NCBI RefSeq assembly: GCF_010550245.1
Contig: NZ_JAAGLU010000017.1
Coordinates: 1-64,000, forward strand
DNA from: Streptomyces sp. SID12501
Lineage (GTDB): Bacteria; Actinomycetota; Actinomycetes; Streptomycetales; Streptomycetaceae
DNA: 64,000 nucleotides
Direction: 5' to 3'
The translations under genes and the position numbers were made by a program. Positions 9,753 to 17,186 of the stretch are shown piece by piece (positions within the stretch are counted from its first letter, which is position 1; each line of letters begins with the position of its first letter). A model generated the notes under the pieces. It saw only the letters and a list, made by a program, of their open reading frames with translations, was not told where the DNA came from and ran no database searches.

Positions 9753-10997
9753 TCAGGCTGCCGCCTCGATGGGGTTGAGGGTGACGCTGTAGCCGAGTTG
9801 GTTGAGCTGAGTGATGGCGCGGCGGGCGGTGCGTTCGGGGTCGCGTTGGGTGAAGTAGGCGCCGCCGAGTTCGTGGTAGGGCCTGGTGTCGGTGAGCATG
9901 TGCCAGATCGCGGTGATGATCGAGTGCTCGACGGCGACCAGGGCTTTCATCACGCCTCGGCGGGCGGTGAGCCGTTTGTAGCGGGCGGCGAGGTAGCTGT
10001 CTTTGGTGCGGGCGGCGCCCATGGCGGCCAGGCCGAGGGCGCCTTTGAGGTAGGGGTTGCCGGGGCGGACCTTCGAGTTTTTGGTCCGGCCGGCGGACTG
10101 GTGGTGGCCGGGGCGGACTCCGGCCCAGGAGGCCAGGTGTTTGGCGGTGGGGAAGCGGCTCATGTCGCCGCCGGTCTCGGCGACGATCACTTCGGCGATG
10201 GCCTGGTTGATTCCGGGGACGGTGTCGAGGAGGTCCAGGGCGTCGCGAAAGGGCGCCATCGCCTCCTCGATCCGCCCAGTGAGCTGCTCGATGACGGCGG
10301 TGAGCTGGTCGTACTGGTCCAGATGCAACCGGGTCAGGAAGGCGTGGTGCTCGCGGAAGCGTCCGGTCAGTGCCTCGGTGAGGGCAGGGATCTTGTTGCG
10401 GAGCTTGCGTTTGGCGAGCTCGGCGAGCACCTGCGGGTCGCGTTCCCCGGCGATCAGGGCTTCGAGCATCGCCCGGCCCGAGACGCCCATGATGTCGGCG
10501 GCCACCGCGGAGAGTTTGATGCCGGTGTCCTCCAGCAGCTTCTCCAGCCGCTGGACGACCCTGCTGCGTTCGCGGGTCGCCACTGTCCGGGCCCGGGTCA
10601 AGTCGCGTAGTTCCCGCACCGGCTGGGGCGGCACGAAGGAGGCTTTGAGCAGGCCGTGTGCGCCGAGCTGGGCCAGCCAGGCCGCGTCCGAGACATCCGT
10701 TTTGCGGCCGGGCAGGTTCTTGGCCTGCCGCGCGTTGACGAGGATCACGTTCAAGTCCTCGGCCAGCAGGTGGTGGAAAGGTTTCCAGTAGTCCGAGGTC
10801 GCCTCCATCACCACCGGCGTGACCTGCGCGGCGAGCAGGTGGTCCCGCAGTTCCAGCACCGCGTTCGTGGTCGCGCCCCAGGTGGTGGTCTCGGTGGTGA
10901 AGGTCCCGCGCCGCCGGGCACTGGGAGTTCGGACGCAGACCTTGGCGTCTTTCTTGCTGATGTCCAGACCCGCGCAGCGTTCGTGGAGGACGTCCAC
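9753..10997 (-). CDS. IS110-family transposase (DEDD recombinase)
   Basis: About 414 residues. The N-terminal RuvC-like DEDD part shows the Asp of 'GLDISKKD', the Glu of 'VMEATSDYWKP' and the Asp pair of 'KTDVSDAAWLA'. The C-terminal Transposase_20 part shows 'LDTVPGINQAIAEVI', 'ASWAGVRPGHHQSAG' with the candidate catalytic Ser, and 'GNPYLKGAL'. The start is taken as the GTG at 10997 because AAGGAG lies seven bases upstream. An in-frame TTG at 11027 would add ten residues but has no good ribosome site. The gene looks intact, so the element may be active. It lies between the PKS gene and bioF, transcribed toward the PKS. Confidence 0.93.
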   Translation of the reverse strand: MDVLHERCAGLDISKKDAKVCVRTPSARRRGTFTTETTTWGATTNAVLELRDHLLAAQVTPVVMEATSDYWKPFHHLLAEDLNVILVNARQAKNLPGRKTDVSDAAWLAQLGAHGLLKASFVPPQPVRELRDLTRARTVATRERSRVVQRLEKLLEDTGIKLSAVAADIMGVSGRAMLEALIAGERDPQVLAELAKRKLRNKIPALTEALTGRFREHHAFLTRLHLDQYDQLTAVIEQLTGRIEEAMAPFRDALDLLDTVPGINQAIAEVIVAETGGDMSRFPTAKHLASWAGVRPGHHQSAGRTKNSKVRPGNPYLKGALGLAAMGAARTKDSYLAARYKRLTARRGVMKALVAVEHSIITAIWHMLTDTRPYHELGGAYFTQRDPERTARRAITQLNQLGYSVTLNPIEAAA

Positions 10998-11340
10998 GGC
11001 TCGCTCCTTCCACTCGGCAGAGGGCAAAGCGGTACGCCGTTCCGGGAGGGCCAGGGTGGATCAGGAATCTGACGCCCGTGCTCACAGCAACACTCCACGG
11101 TCCCCGTGGACGGCCCTCAGCACCATGCTGACCTACGAGCTGCACAGCATCACAGAGGCAACGGTTTCGGCCGGAACGGCCACACCACGATCCCGAACCC
11201 GACCCAGCCACCGTCAGGGCATACAGAAGCACCCCCGGCGTGCGCCGGGATTTACCGCTCTCCCGGCGCACGCCGAAGGCGCGCTGGGTTGCTGACCTGT
11301 GTTGATTCTTTGCTTGATAATTCTGGCTGTGGGTATTGCC
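10998..11340 (-). ncRNA. Candidate bridge RNA locus of the IS110 element
   Basis: This non-coding stretch precedes the transposase. In IS110-group elements the region upstream of the recombinase encodes the bridge RNA, which pairs with donor and target DNA. The stretch has strong structure: a perfect 15-bp stem (11236-11250 with 11261-11275, 10-base loop), plus smaller hairpins such as CCACGG..CCGTGG near 11096-11110. I cannot assign target- and donor-binding loops by eye, and the exact RNA ends are unknown. The assignment rests on position and structure only. Confidence 0.4.
11236..11275. repeat. Perfect 15-bp hairpin within the IS110 5' flank
   Basis: Arms CGGCGTGCGCCGGGA (11236-11250) and its exact complement (11261-11275) enclose a 10-base loop. 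There is no T-run on either side, so a simple intrinsic terminator is less likely than a structural RNA element or a block to read-through into the element. Confidence 0.75.
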
Positions 11341-11383
11341 ACATCCTGGGTGTCGGAGGGGCCCGCTAGGGTCTGTCCACTGC

Positions 11384-11397
11384 CTACAAACGTGTAG
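11384..11397. promoter_or_regulatory. Inverted repeat CTACAAACGTGTAG upstream of bioF
   Basis: Arms CTACA and TGTAG surround AACG, 20 bases before the bioF ATG and just downstream of a possible -10 (TAGGGT, 11367-11372). The position suits a repressor site, for example a biotin regulator, but I cannot match it to a known operator. Confidence 0.35.
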
Positions 11398-11417
11398 CTG
11401 CCCCGGAGGACCGACCC

Positions 11418-12545
11418 ATGGCGTTCGGCTGGATCGACGAGCAGGCCGAGGCGCGCCGCCGCGCCGGACTCGTGCGGACCCTGCGGCCCCGCCCCGCCGA
11501 CTCATCGCTCCTCGACCTCGCGAGCAACGACTATCTGGGCCTGGCCCGCCACCCCGAGGTCACCGAGGGCGCGGCGAGGGCCGCCCGGCGTTGGGGCGGC
11601 GGGGCCACCGGCTCGCGGCTCGTCACCGGCAGTACCGAACTGCACGCGGAACTCGAACGCGAACTGGCCGGTTTCTGCGGTTTCGAGGCAGCCCTGGTCT
11701 TCTCCTCCGGCTACGCCGCCAATCTCGCCGCGGTCACCGCGCTCGCACCGCACGGCTCCCTCGTCGTCTCGGACGCGGGCAACCACGCCTCGCTGATCGA
11801 CGGCTGCCGCCTGGCCCGGGGAACGACCCAGGTCGTCGGGCATGCCGACCCGGACGCCGTCCGCAAGGCGCTCGGCACGCACACCGGGCCCGCCGTGGCC
11901 GTGTCCGACACCGTCTTCTCGGTCGACGGGGACGCGGCACCGCTGGCCGACCTCGCCGCCGTCTGCCGGGAGTTCGACGCCGGGATGGTGGTCGACGACG
12001 CGCACGGGCTGGGGGTTCTGGGCGAGGGCGGGCAAGGGTCGGCGTACGCGGCCGGACTTGCGGGCGCACCGGACGTCGTCGTGACCGTCACGCTGTCCAA
12101 GTCGCTCGGCAGCCAGGGGGGTGCTGTGCTGGGACCCGCGCCGGTGATCGAGCACCTCGTCAACGCGGCCCGTACGTTCATCTTCGACACCGGTCTCGCC
12201 CCCGCGGCGGCGGGCGCGGCCCTCGCGGCCCTCACGCTGCTGCGCCGCGAGCCCGAACGGGCCGCACGGGCGCGTGCGGTGGCGCGCGAGCTGCACACCC
12301 GGCTGACGGCTCAGGGGCTGGCGGCGGTACGCCCGGACGCGGCCGTCGTCTCCGTGCGCGCGCCGTCACCGGAGGAGGCCGTGCGGTGGGCGGCCGACTG
12401 TCGGGCCGCAGGAGTGGGCGTGGGCTGCTTCCGCCCGCCGTCCGTGCCCGACGGAGTGTCCCGGCTGCGGCTGACCGCCCGCGCGGACCTGACCGAGGAA
12501 CAGATCGCGCGGGCGGTACGGGTGATCGGCGAGAACCGATCGTAG
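11418..12545 (+). CDS. bioF: 8-amino-7-oxononanoate synthase (biotin biosynthesis)
   Basis: A 375-residue cytoplasmic PLP enzyme of the alpha-oxoamine synthase family. It condenses pimeloyl-ACP/CoA with L-alanine to give 8-amino-7-oxononanoate. Visible family features are 'LASNDYLGLARHP', 'GSRLVTGST', 'VDDAHGLGVLG' and the PLP-binding Lys228 in 'TLSKSLGSQGGAV'. The ATG at 11418 follows GGAGG at a normal distance. It is alone here: bioA, bioB and bioD are not in the window, and the IS110 element and PKS gene occupy its upstream side. The related enzymes KBL and 5-aminolevulinate synthase are less likely given the short N-terminus. Confidence 0.92.
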   Translation: MAFGWIDEQAEARRRAGLVRTLRPRPADSSLLDLASNDYLGLARHPEVTEGAARAARRWGGGATGSRLVTGSTELHAELERELAGFCGFEAALVFSSGYAANLAAVTALAPHGSLVVSDAGNHASLIDGCRLARGTTQVVGHADPDAVRKALGTHTGPAVAVSDTVFSVDGDAAPLADLAAVCREFDAGMVVDDAHGLGVLGEGGQGSAYAAGLAGAPDVVVTVTLSKSLGSQGGAVLGPAPVIEHLVNAARTFIFDTGLAPAAAGAALAALTLLRREPERAARARAVARELHTRLTAQGLAAVRPDAAVVSVRAPSPEEAVRWAADCRAAGVGVGCFRPPSVPDGVSRLRLTARADLTEEQIARAVRVIGENRS

Positions 12546-12566
12546 ATCCGTAGATCCGTAGATCCG
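12543..12566. repeat. Three tandem copies of TAGATCCG at the bioF stop
   Basis: The 8-bp unit TAGATCCG occurs at 12543-12550, 12551-12558 and 12559-12566. The first copy supplies the bioF stop codon, so slippage would not alter the protein. It looks like a simple replication-slippage repeat. Confidence 0.85.
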
Positions 12567-12630
12567 TGGTGCGGGTGATCAGTGACACGCGACCATGAGT
12601 CGGCGGACGCGGCCGTGTGTCGTAGGGCGA

Positions 12631-12855
12631 TCACCGGAGCGCGGTGAGGAAGCCCTCCCAGCTCTCGGGGGAGAAGAGCAGGGCGGGCCCCGCCGCGTTC
12701 TTGGAGTCGCGTACGGCGAGCAGTCCGGCCCGGACTCCGGTGTCCGGACGGGCCGTCTCCACACAGTTGTTCGCGCCGGTGCTGTAGCTGCTGCGCAGCC
12801 ATTGCGCACCGGGTGGTTCGACGACGGACGGTACGTTCCGAGGCAGTGCGGACAT
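12631..12855 (-). CDS. DUF397 small protein of a WhiJ-type cassette
   Basis: A 74-residue protein with the DUF397 hallmarks 'WLRSSYSTGANNCVET' followed by 'AVRDSKNAAGPALLFSPESW'. Streptomyces genomes carry many such genes, nearly always beside a DUF5753 XRE regulator, as here, with the regulator gene ending 10 bases upstream on the same strand. The pair is thought to act as repressor plus small modulating partner in developmental or antibiotic control (WhiJ/AbaA-like). AAGGAGG precedes the ATG at 12855. The ligand or target of this copy cannot be told from sequence. Confidence 0.88.
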   Translation of the reverse strand: MSALPRNVPSVVEPPGAQWLRSSYSTGANNCVETARPDTGVRAGLLAVRDSKNAAGPALLFSPESWEGFLTALR

Positions 12856-12865
12856 TGGTGCCTCC

Positions 12866-13723
12866 TTACACGCCGTGATTCAGACCGGCGATGAAATCCA
12901 ACGAATCCCCGGGCGAAAGGGCGTGGATCTGAAGGGTGTTGAAGGCCTCGCTGTAGGCCTGGAGGTCTTCTTTCCGTTCGAGGTAGAGGCTACTCATCAT
13001 CTGGTCGAGAACAACCACATCCAAGTCAGAAGTGCTCGGAAAGGAGAAGATAACGAAAGGGCCAGTGATGCCGATGTACGCCCCTGCGGTGAACGGCAGG
13101 ATCTGGAGTTGCACTTGGGGCAGCCGGGCCGCTTCCACAAGGCGTCCCAACTGACGCGTCATCACCTCGGGCCCGCCCACTTCACGGCGCAGCACCGCCT
13201 CGTCGAGGACCGCGCTCAGCGCCAGCGGCGGGTCCGAACGCAGCACGTCCTGCCGGGCCAGCCGCACCTCGACCAGCGCGTCGAGCCGTGTCTCCTCCAG
13301 GCTGTCCACAGCCGCCCGGGTCATCGCACGGGCGTACTCCGGGGTCTGCAGCAGCCCCGGTACCACCGAGGTCTCCAGCGTGCGCATCGTGCTGGCCTGC
13401 GACTCCAGGCTGATGAAATCCCGGTAGGTGGGCGGCAGTACGCCACGATAGGCGTGCCACCAGCCGTGCTGACCGCCGTCCTCGCCGCCCGCCAGTACGA
13501 GCAGCAGCTCGCGCGACTCGCCGTCCGGCACCTCGTACGCGTCCAGGAGTAACCGGACGTCCGCCGGTTTCACCCCGCTCGCGCCTGTCTCGATCCGGCT
13601 CACCTTCGACTGGTGCCAGCCCACCAGACGGGCCGCCTCACCGCTCGTGAGACCGGCCCTGGCACGCAGCGCGCGCAGTTCGGCACCCAGTTTTCGGCGG
13701 CGCACCGCGGGACCGTACTGCAT
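12866..13723 (-). CDS. XRE-family regulator with DUF5753 (WhiJ-like)
   Basis: A 285-residue cytoplasmic DNA-binding protein. The N-terminal helix-turn-helix (about 13-70) contains 'ARAGLTSGEAARLVGWHQSK' and 'VSRIETG'. The rest (about 95-275) is the DUF5753 sensor-like domain, with 'VPGLLQTPEYARAM' and 'LDEAVLRREVGG'. The ATG at 13723 is chosen because AAGGAG lies six bases upstream. The in-frame TTG at 13729 touches the ribosome site. It is followed by the DUF397 gene and faces away from the anti-sigma-like ATPase gene at 13936, the usual three-gene arrangement. Autoregulation from the 13724-13935 gap is likely but not shown. Confidence 0.9.
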   Translation of the reverse strand: MQYGPAVRRRKLGAELRALRARAGLTSGEAARLVGWHQSKVSRIETGASGVKPADVRLLLDAYEVPDGESRELLLVLAGGEDGGQHGWWHAYRGVLPPTYRDFISLESQASTMRTLETSVVPGLLQTPEYARAMTRAAVDSLEETRLDALVEVRLARQDVLRSDPPLALSAVLDEAVLRREVGGPEVMTRQLGRLVEAARLPQVQLQILPFTAGAYIGITGPFVIFSFPSTSDLDVVVLDQMMSSLYLERKEDLQAYSEAFNTLQIHALSPGDSLDFIAGLNHGV

Positions 13724-13935
13724 GGGCAACTCCTTACTCCTAATGAGCCGCCCAAATACGCTCTGGGGTAGCAGAGTTCACCGCTTCGAGCGACAGATAT
13801 ATGCATATCTTGGTGGATCGCACCCCGTGACCGGCGCGGGAATGGCAGTCTGGCGCGAAGCACCAGTCCGGGACCGTACTCGAACCAGCCGCTCCGTGTC
13901 GGGCCGCGGTCCTGTGGGAAAGGGACGACGTCGCC

Positions 13936-14397
13936 ATGGCAGACCACCTGGAAGCATCCGTCACTCTGCCGAGCGATCCCGCCTCGGTCTCCGCCGCCCG
14001 CGCGTATGTGGCCAACGTGCTGGCGGAATGGGGCCTGCCGGGTGACGCCGAAGCCGCCGACAGCATCCGTCTGATCGTCTCGGAACTCGCCACGAACGCC
14101 GTACAGCACACCTTCGGGTTGTCACCCACCTTCACGGTGGACATCGCCCTCGACCGCGATGAACATCTGCGCATCGGAGTGACCGACAGTCACCCGCGCT
14201 TCCCCAAACGTCTGCCCGCCGCCGTGCAGCAGGACAACGGCCGGGGGATGGTCATCATCCGCTGGCTGACCGCCGAGTCGGGCGGCAGACTGCGCGTCCA
14301 TCCCACCCGCGAGGGCGGCAAGACGGTGTCGATCGAACTCCCGTGGACGGTCCCGGCCAGGCCCCCGGTGACGGCGGTCGGCCAGCAGGAGCCGTAA
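13936..14397 (+). CDS. Anti-sigma-factor-like HATPase_c protein
   Basis: A 153-residue GHKL ATP-binding protein of the SpoIIAB/RsbW-like type common in Streptomyces. The N box is 'ELATNAVQH' (Glu50, Asn54), the G1 box 'GVTDSHP' (Asp84) and the G2 box 'NGRGMVIIR' (101-109). There is no histidine phosphoacceptor domain, so it is not a sensor kinase. It is divergent from the XRE/DUF397 pair and completes the WhiJ-like trio. A purine-rich GGGAAAGGGACG region precedes the ATG. Its partner sigma or anti-anti-sigma factor is not nearby. The C-terminal 20 residues are Pro-rich and non-conserved. Confidence 0.88.
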   Translation: MADHLEASVTLPSDPASVSAARAYVANVLAEWGLPGDAEAADSIRLIVSELATNAVQHTFGLSPTFTVDIALDRDEHLRIGVTDSHPRFPKRLPAAVQQDNGRGMVIIRWLTAESGGRLRVHPTREGGKTVSIELPWTVPARPPVTAVGQQEP

Positions 14398-14408
14398 CGG
14401 TTCGCCGC

Positions 14409-15335
14409 CTACGCCAGGTTGCCGCTGCCGTGCGCGCGGCCGAACGCGCCCCGCAGCAGGGCGCGGAACGCGTCGGCTGCGGGCGCGGTCTCGCCGGTGC
14501 GGCGGACGACCGAGATCGTCCGGCGCAGGTCGCCCGGTTCCAGCAGGCGGGTCCCGACCGGCGTGACCGCCGTCCGCGCCACCATCTCCGGTACGACCGC
14601 CACCCCGAGCCCCGCGCTGACCAGCGCGCACACCAGGGCGTACCCCGGCGTCGCCACCAGCACCGACGGGGTGGCGCCGGCCCGGGCGAGGGCAGCCTCC
14701 ACGCCCTGGCGGGGCGGATGGTTCGGCGCCATGCTGATCAGCGGCTGGCCCGCCAGCTCGGCCAGCGGCAGCCGCGAGGCGTCCCCCGCCAGCACATGGC
14801 CGGGTGCGGTCACCAGGACCAGTTCCTCGACCAGGACCGGCTCGGCGGTGACCGACGAGGGCAACGGCGCGCGTACGGCCGGTTCGTAGGCGTGCGTGAG
14901 CGCGAGATCGACCTCTCCGGCGGCCACGGCGGCCACACCGTCCGGCGGTTCGTAGTCCGCGACGGACAGCTCCACGTCCGGATGGGCCCGGCGGAACGCG
15001 CTCAGCACCGGCGGCAGCAGCTGGATACCGGCCGTCTGGAAGGTGCCCAGCCGCAGCGCACCGCCCGACAGGCCGGTGAGCCGGGCCAGTTCGTGCCGGG
15101 CGCGGTCCAGCTCGTCCAGCACCCGGCGGGCACGCGTCACCAGCAGCTCGCCCGCCGGTGTGAGCCGGGCGCCCCGGTGATGCCGTACGAGCAGGGCGAT
15201 GCCCGTCTCCCGCTCCAGCTTGGCGAGTTGCTGCGACAGTGCGGGCGGCGTGTAGCCGAGGCGTTCGGCGGCGCGGGTGATGGATCCGGCCTCGGCGACC
15301 GCCACGAGAGCGGCGAGACGGGTGGGGTCGTACAT
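14409..15335 (-). CDS. LysR-family transcriptional regulator
   Basis: A 308-residue regulator. The N-terminal HTH reads 'RLAALVAVAEAGSITRAAER' followed by 'LGYTPPALSQQLAKLE'. A periplasmic-binding-protein-like effector domain (about 90-295) follows. The start is the ATG at 15335, with GGAG eight bases upstream. A longer frame to 15461 has no family-like residues. It diverges from the LysE exporter gene at 15452 across 116 bases, the standard LysR/LysE layout in which the regulator senses the exported amino acid and activates the exporter. Its 3' end nearly meets the convergent ATPase gene (11 bases). Confidence 0.9.
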   Translation of the reverse strand: MYDPTRLAALVAVAEAGSITRAAERLGYTPPALSQQLAKLERETGIALLVRHHRGARLTPAGELLVTRARRVLDELDRARHELARLTGLSGGALRLGTFQTAGIQLLPPVLSAFRRAHPDVELSVADYEPPDGVAAVAAGEVDLALTHAYEPAVRAPLPSSVTAEPVLVEELVLVTAPGHVLAGDASRLPLAELAGQPLISMAPNHPPRQGVEAALARAGATPSVLVATPGYALVCALVSAGLGVAVVPEMVARTAVTPVGTRLLEPGDLRRTISVVRRTGETAPAADAFRALLRGAFGRAHGSGNLA

Positions 15336-15451
15336 CCGGCCGCTCCAGGGACAGAGAGGGGAAGCCATGGCCGAGGCATAACGGTTGCTTAAGGCAGACC
15401 CAGGGTATTCGACATACCTGCTGAAGGCAGGCTCCGGGCACGCTGGACGCC

Positions 15452-16090
15452 ATGGACGCACAGCTCATCGCCTTCACCGGGGTCGCCGCAGGCATGGTCG
15501 CCATGCCGGGCGCCGATTTCACCGTCGTCGTGCGCAACGCCCTCGTCTCCCGGCGGGCCGGGGTCGTGTGCGCGCTGGGGGTCACCGGCGGGCTGCTTCT
15601 GCACACCGCGCTGGCCGTCGCCGGTGTCGCCGCCGTGCTCACGGCGGTGCCCGCGCTCTTCCGCGCACTGCAACTGCTGGGCGGGGTCTACGTGTTGTAC
15701 CTCGGGGCGCGGACGCTGCGGTCGCTGCGCGGGCCCCGGGAGGCGGTGATTGCGGTGGCCGAGGAGGCACGGACCGCCGTACGTCCGTGGCGGCAGGGCT
15801 TCGTCACCAACGCGCTCAACCCGAAGGCGCCCATCACGTTCCTGAGTCTGCTGCCGCAGTTCGTGCCGGCGGGCTCTCCCGCGCTGCCCCGGACGCTGCT
15901 GCTCGCGCTGATCATCGTGGCGCTGGCCCTGGTGTGGTTCCCGGCGGTGGCGCTCCTGGTGGACCGGCTCGGCCGGTGGCTGCGCCGGCCGCGGGCGGCC
16001 CGGGCCGTCGAGGCGGTCACCGGCACCGCGCTGACGGTCCTCGGCGCGCTGCTCCTGCTGGAGCCGCTGCTGTCGCTTCTGTCGCTGTGA
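15452..16090 (+). CDS. LysE/RhtB-family amino-acid exporter
   Basis: A 212-residue membrane protein with about six transmembrane segments. It shows the LysE/RhtB features 'MPGADFTVVVRNAL' near the N-terminus and 'GFVTNALNPKAPITFLSLLP' (about 112-131). The family exports amino acids such as lysine, arginine, homoserine or threonine, and the substrate cannot be assigned here. The divergent LysR gene is its likely activator. The ATG at 15452 has only a weak ribosome site, so a short leader is possible. Confidence 0.88.
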   Translation: MDAQLIAFTGVAAGMVAMPGADFTVVVRNALVSRRAGVVCALGVTGGLLLHTALAVAGVAAVLTAVPALFRALQLLGGVYVLYLGARTLRSLRGPREAVIAVAEEARTAVRPWRQGFVTNALNPKAPITFLSLLPQFVPAGSPALPRTLLLALIIVALALVWFPAVALLVDRLGRWLRRPRAARAVEAVTGTALTVLGALLLLEPLLSLLSL

Positions 16091-16102
16091 AGGGTCCCGG
16101 AC

Positions 16103-16135
16103 CGGGACGGCGGCTCACCTACGGCCGCCGTCCCG
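16103..16135. terminator. Bidirectional hairpin terminator, lysE/NlpC convergent genes
   Basis: Arms CGGGACGGCGGC (16103-16114) and the complement (16124-16135) form a 12-bp stem with a 9-base loop, placed between two convergent genes. Confidence 0.7.
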
Positions 16136-16146
16136 CCCCGGGGAGG

Positions 16147-16620
16147 TCAGCTGACCCGGCCGTACCAGACGCTCTTCGTCCAGATCTTCTGGAGCTTCAC
16201 GACGTCCCCGGTCTTCGGGGAGTGCCAGATCTTTCCCTTTCCGGCGTATATGCCCACGTGGTAGACGTTCGAGCCCGAGTGGAAGAAGACCAGGTCTCCG
16301 CCCCGACGGCTCTTGGCGGCTATGTGCTTGGTCTTGTTGTACTGGGCCGCCGCCGTACGAGGCAGCTTCTTGCCCGCCTTCTTGTACGAGTAGAGCGTGA
16401 GCCCGGAGCAGTCGAACCTGCCCGGTCCCGCGGCGCCGTACTTGTAGGGGGAGCCCTTCTTGGAGGCCGCGATCTGGAGTGCCTTCGTCGACGGTGCGAT
16501 CGCCGCGGCTTCGGTTGCGACACCGGGGATCACCAGGGTGCCGCCGACGGCGGCGAGGGTGAGAGCCGAGGCCGTACCGGCACGGGTCATCAGTGACGGG
16601 ACACGATTGAGCGCAGACAT
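16147..16620 (-). CDS. Secreted NlpC/P60 cell-wall endopeptidase
   Basis: A 157-residue exported protein with a signal peptide (about 1-40, hydrophobic 'SALTLAAVGGTLVIPGVA') followed by a bare NlpC/P60 domain. The catalytic Cys71 lies in 'RFDCSGL', His121 in 'HVGIY' and the third polar residue His133 in 'IWHSP'. Such enzymes cut the peptide stems of peptidoglycan, usually between D-gamma-glutamyl and diaminopimelate. The start is the ATG at 16620. The frame stays open further upstream to 16704, but that stretch is the riboswitch and is not coding. Expression is expected to be switched off by c-di-AMP through the upstream RNA. Confidence 0.9.
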   Translation of the reverse strand: MSALNRVPSLMTRAGTASALTLAAVGGTLVIPGVATEAAAIAPSTKALQIAASKKGSPYKYGAAGPGRFDCSGLTLYSYKKAGKKLPRTAAAQYNKTKHIAAKSRRGGDLVFFHSGSNVYHVGIYAGKGKIWHSPKTGDVVKLQKIWTKSVWYGRVS

Positions 16621-16623
16621 GCG

Positions 16624-16720
16624 TAACCCTTCGTCAGCCGCCTGTGAAGGATGACCTGTCGGATTCGGGCTGGCGAAGTTGCCCGGCCGCTGACGCGGCT
16701 TCACCCCAAGGGCTGCTCGG
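16624..16720 (-). ncRNA. c-di-AMP riboswitch (ydaO/yuaA class)
   Basis: On the minus strand, directly before the NlpC/P60 gene, come the ordered motifs CTTGGGGTGAAG, GCCGGGCAACTTCGCC, AGCCCGAATCCGACAGGTCA and CAGGCGGCTGACGAAGGG. These match the conserved core of the ydaO class as found in Streptomyces before rpf and NlpC/P60 genes. The class binds cyclic di-AMP and generally lowers expression of cell-wall hydrolases when the nucleotide is abundant. The 3' end runs to within a few bases of the ATG, so control could act on translation or on early termination. The 5' limit is approximate. Confidence 0.85.
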
Positions 16721-17186
16721 CCCGGTCATGGCGTGACCGTTCCGGCGACCCGTCGTGCCTGGGTCCTCCACTCCTGCCGATGCACATCTGTCGACCGGTC
16801 ATCCGGGCGGCGGCAGGACTCGGCGTCCGCCCGGATCGCCCCGCCGCTTGTGGCGGGGGCTTGTCGTCAGGAAGGGATCTTGGCTCATGTAAGTAGGAAA
16901 ATCCCAATGGAATCGGGGCTTTGTGGTGTTACTCACCGCTGGCCCATTCGGGTGGACACCCGTACCCCCGGACGACTTTCGAGGGGGTCGCGCACCCCCG
17001 GACCAGCGCTTGAGCGGTCTCGTTTCGGTCACGAACTACGCGCGTCGCGCAAGCCGAACGGGCCGGTCGAGGGAGCCGTCTCTACTCCAAACGGGGGATG
17101 GCGAGCAGTCACTTCCCGCCCCGTTCCGGACGGTCGGTCGCCGCGATACACGGGCCCGCCCGGCACGGCTGCGCCGAACCGGTGAG
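16721..17186. other. Non-coding stretch upstream of the riboswitch
   Basis: I see no gene here. It holds a 10-bp inverted repeat ATCCGGGCGG (16801-16810 with 16827-16836), a second short GC hairpin just after it (about 16840-16857), and an A/T-richer patch (16888-16925) that could be the promoter of the riboswitch transcript. Two ACCCCCGGA repeats lie at about 16973 and 17013. Nothing else is recognisable. Confidence 0.5.

Larger units (their letters stand above)
9645..11340 (-). mobile_element. IS110-family insertion sequence (ends approximate)
   Basis: The element is defined by the transposase on the minus strand plus non-coding flanks. The 3' flank is about 110 bases, between the IS4 relic and the transposase stop. 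The 5' flank is long, more than 300 bases, between the transposase start and the bioF promoter. IS110 elements lack clear terminal inverted repeats and usually make no target duplication, so I could not fix the ends. The heptamer GACCTGT occurs at 9671-9677 and again at 11294-11300 and may mark alternative termini. The long 5' end fits the IS110 group, whose bridge RNA is encoded upstream of the recombinase. Confidence 0.7.

Noticed and set aside
9601..11505. A long minus-strand frame overlapping the IS110 transposase and bioF start
   Set aside because: It is out of frame with the transposase and low-complexity Arg/Pro-rich. The transposase frame has all family motifs.
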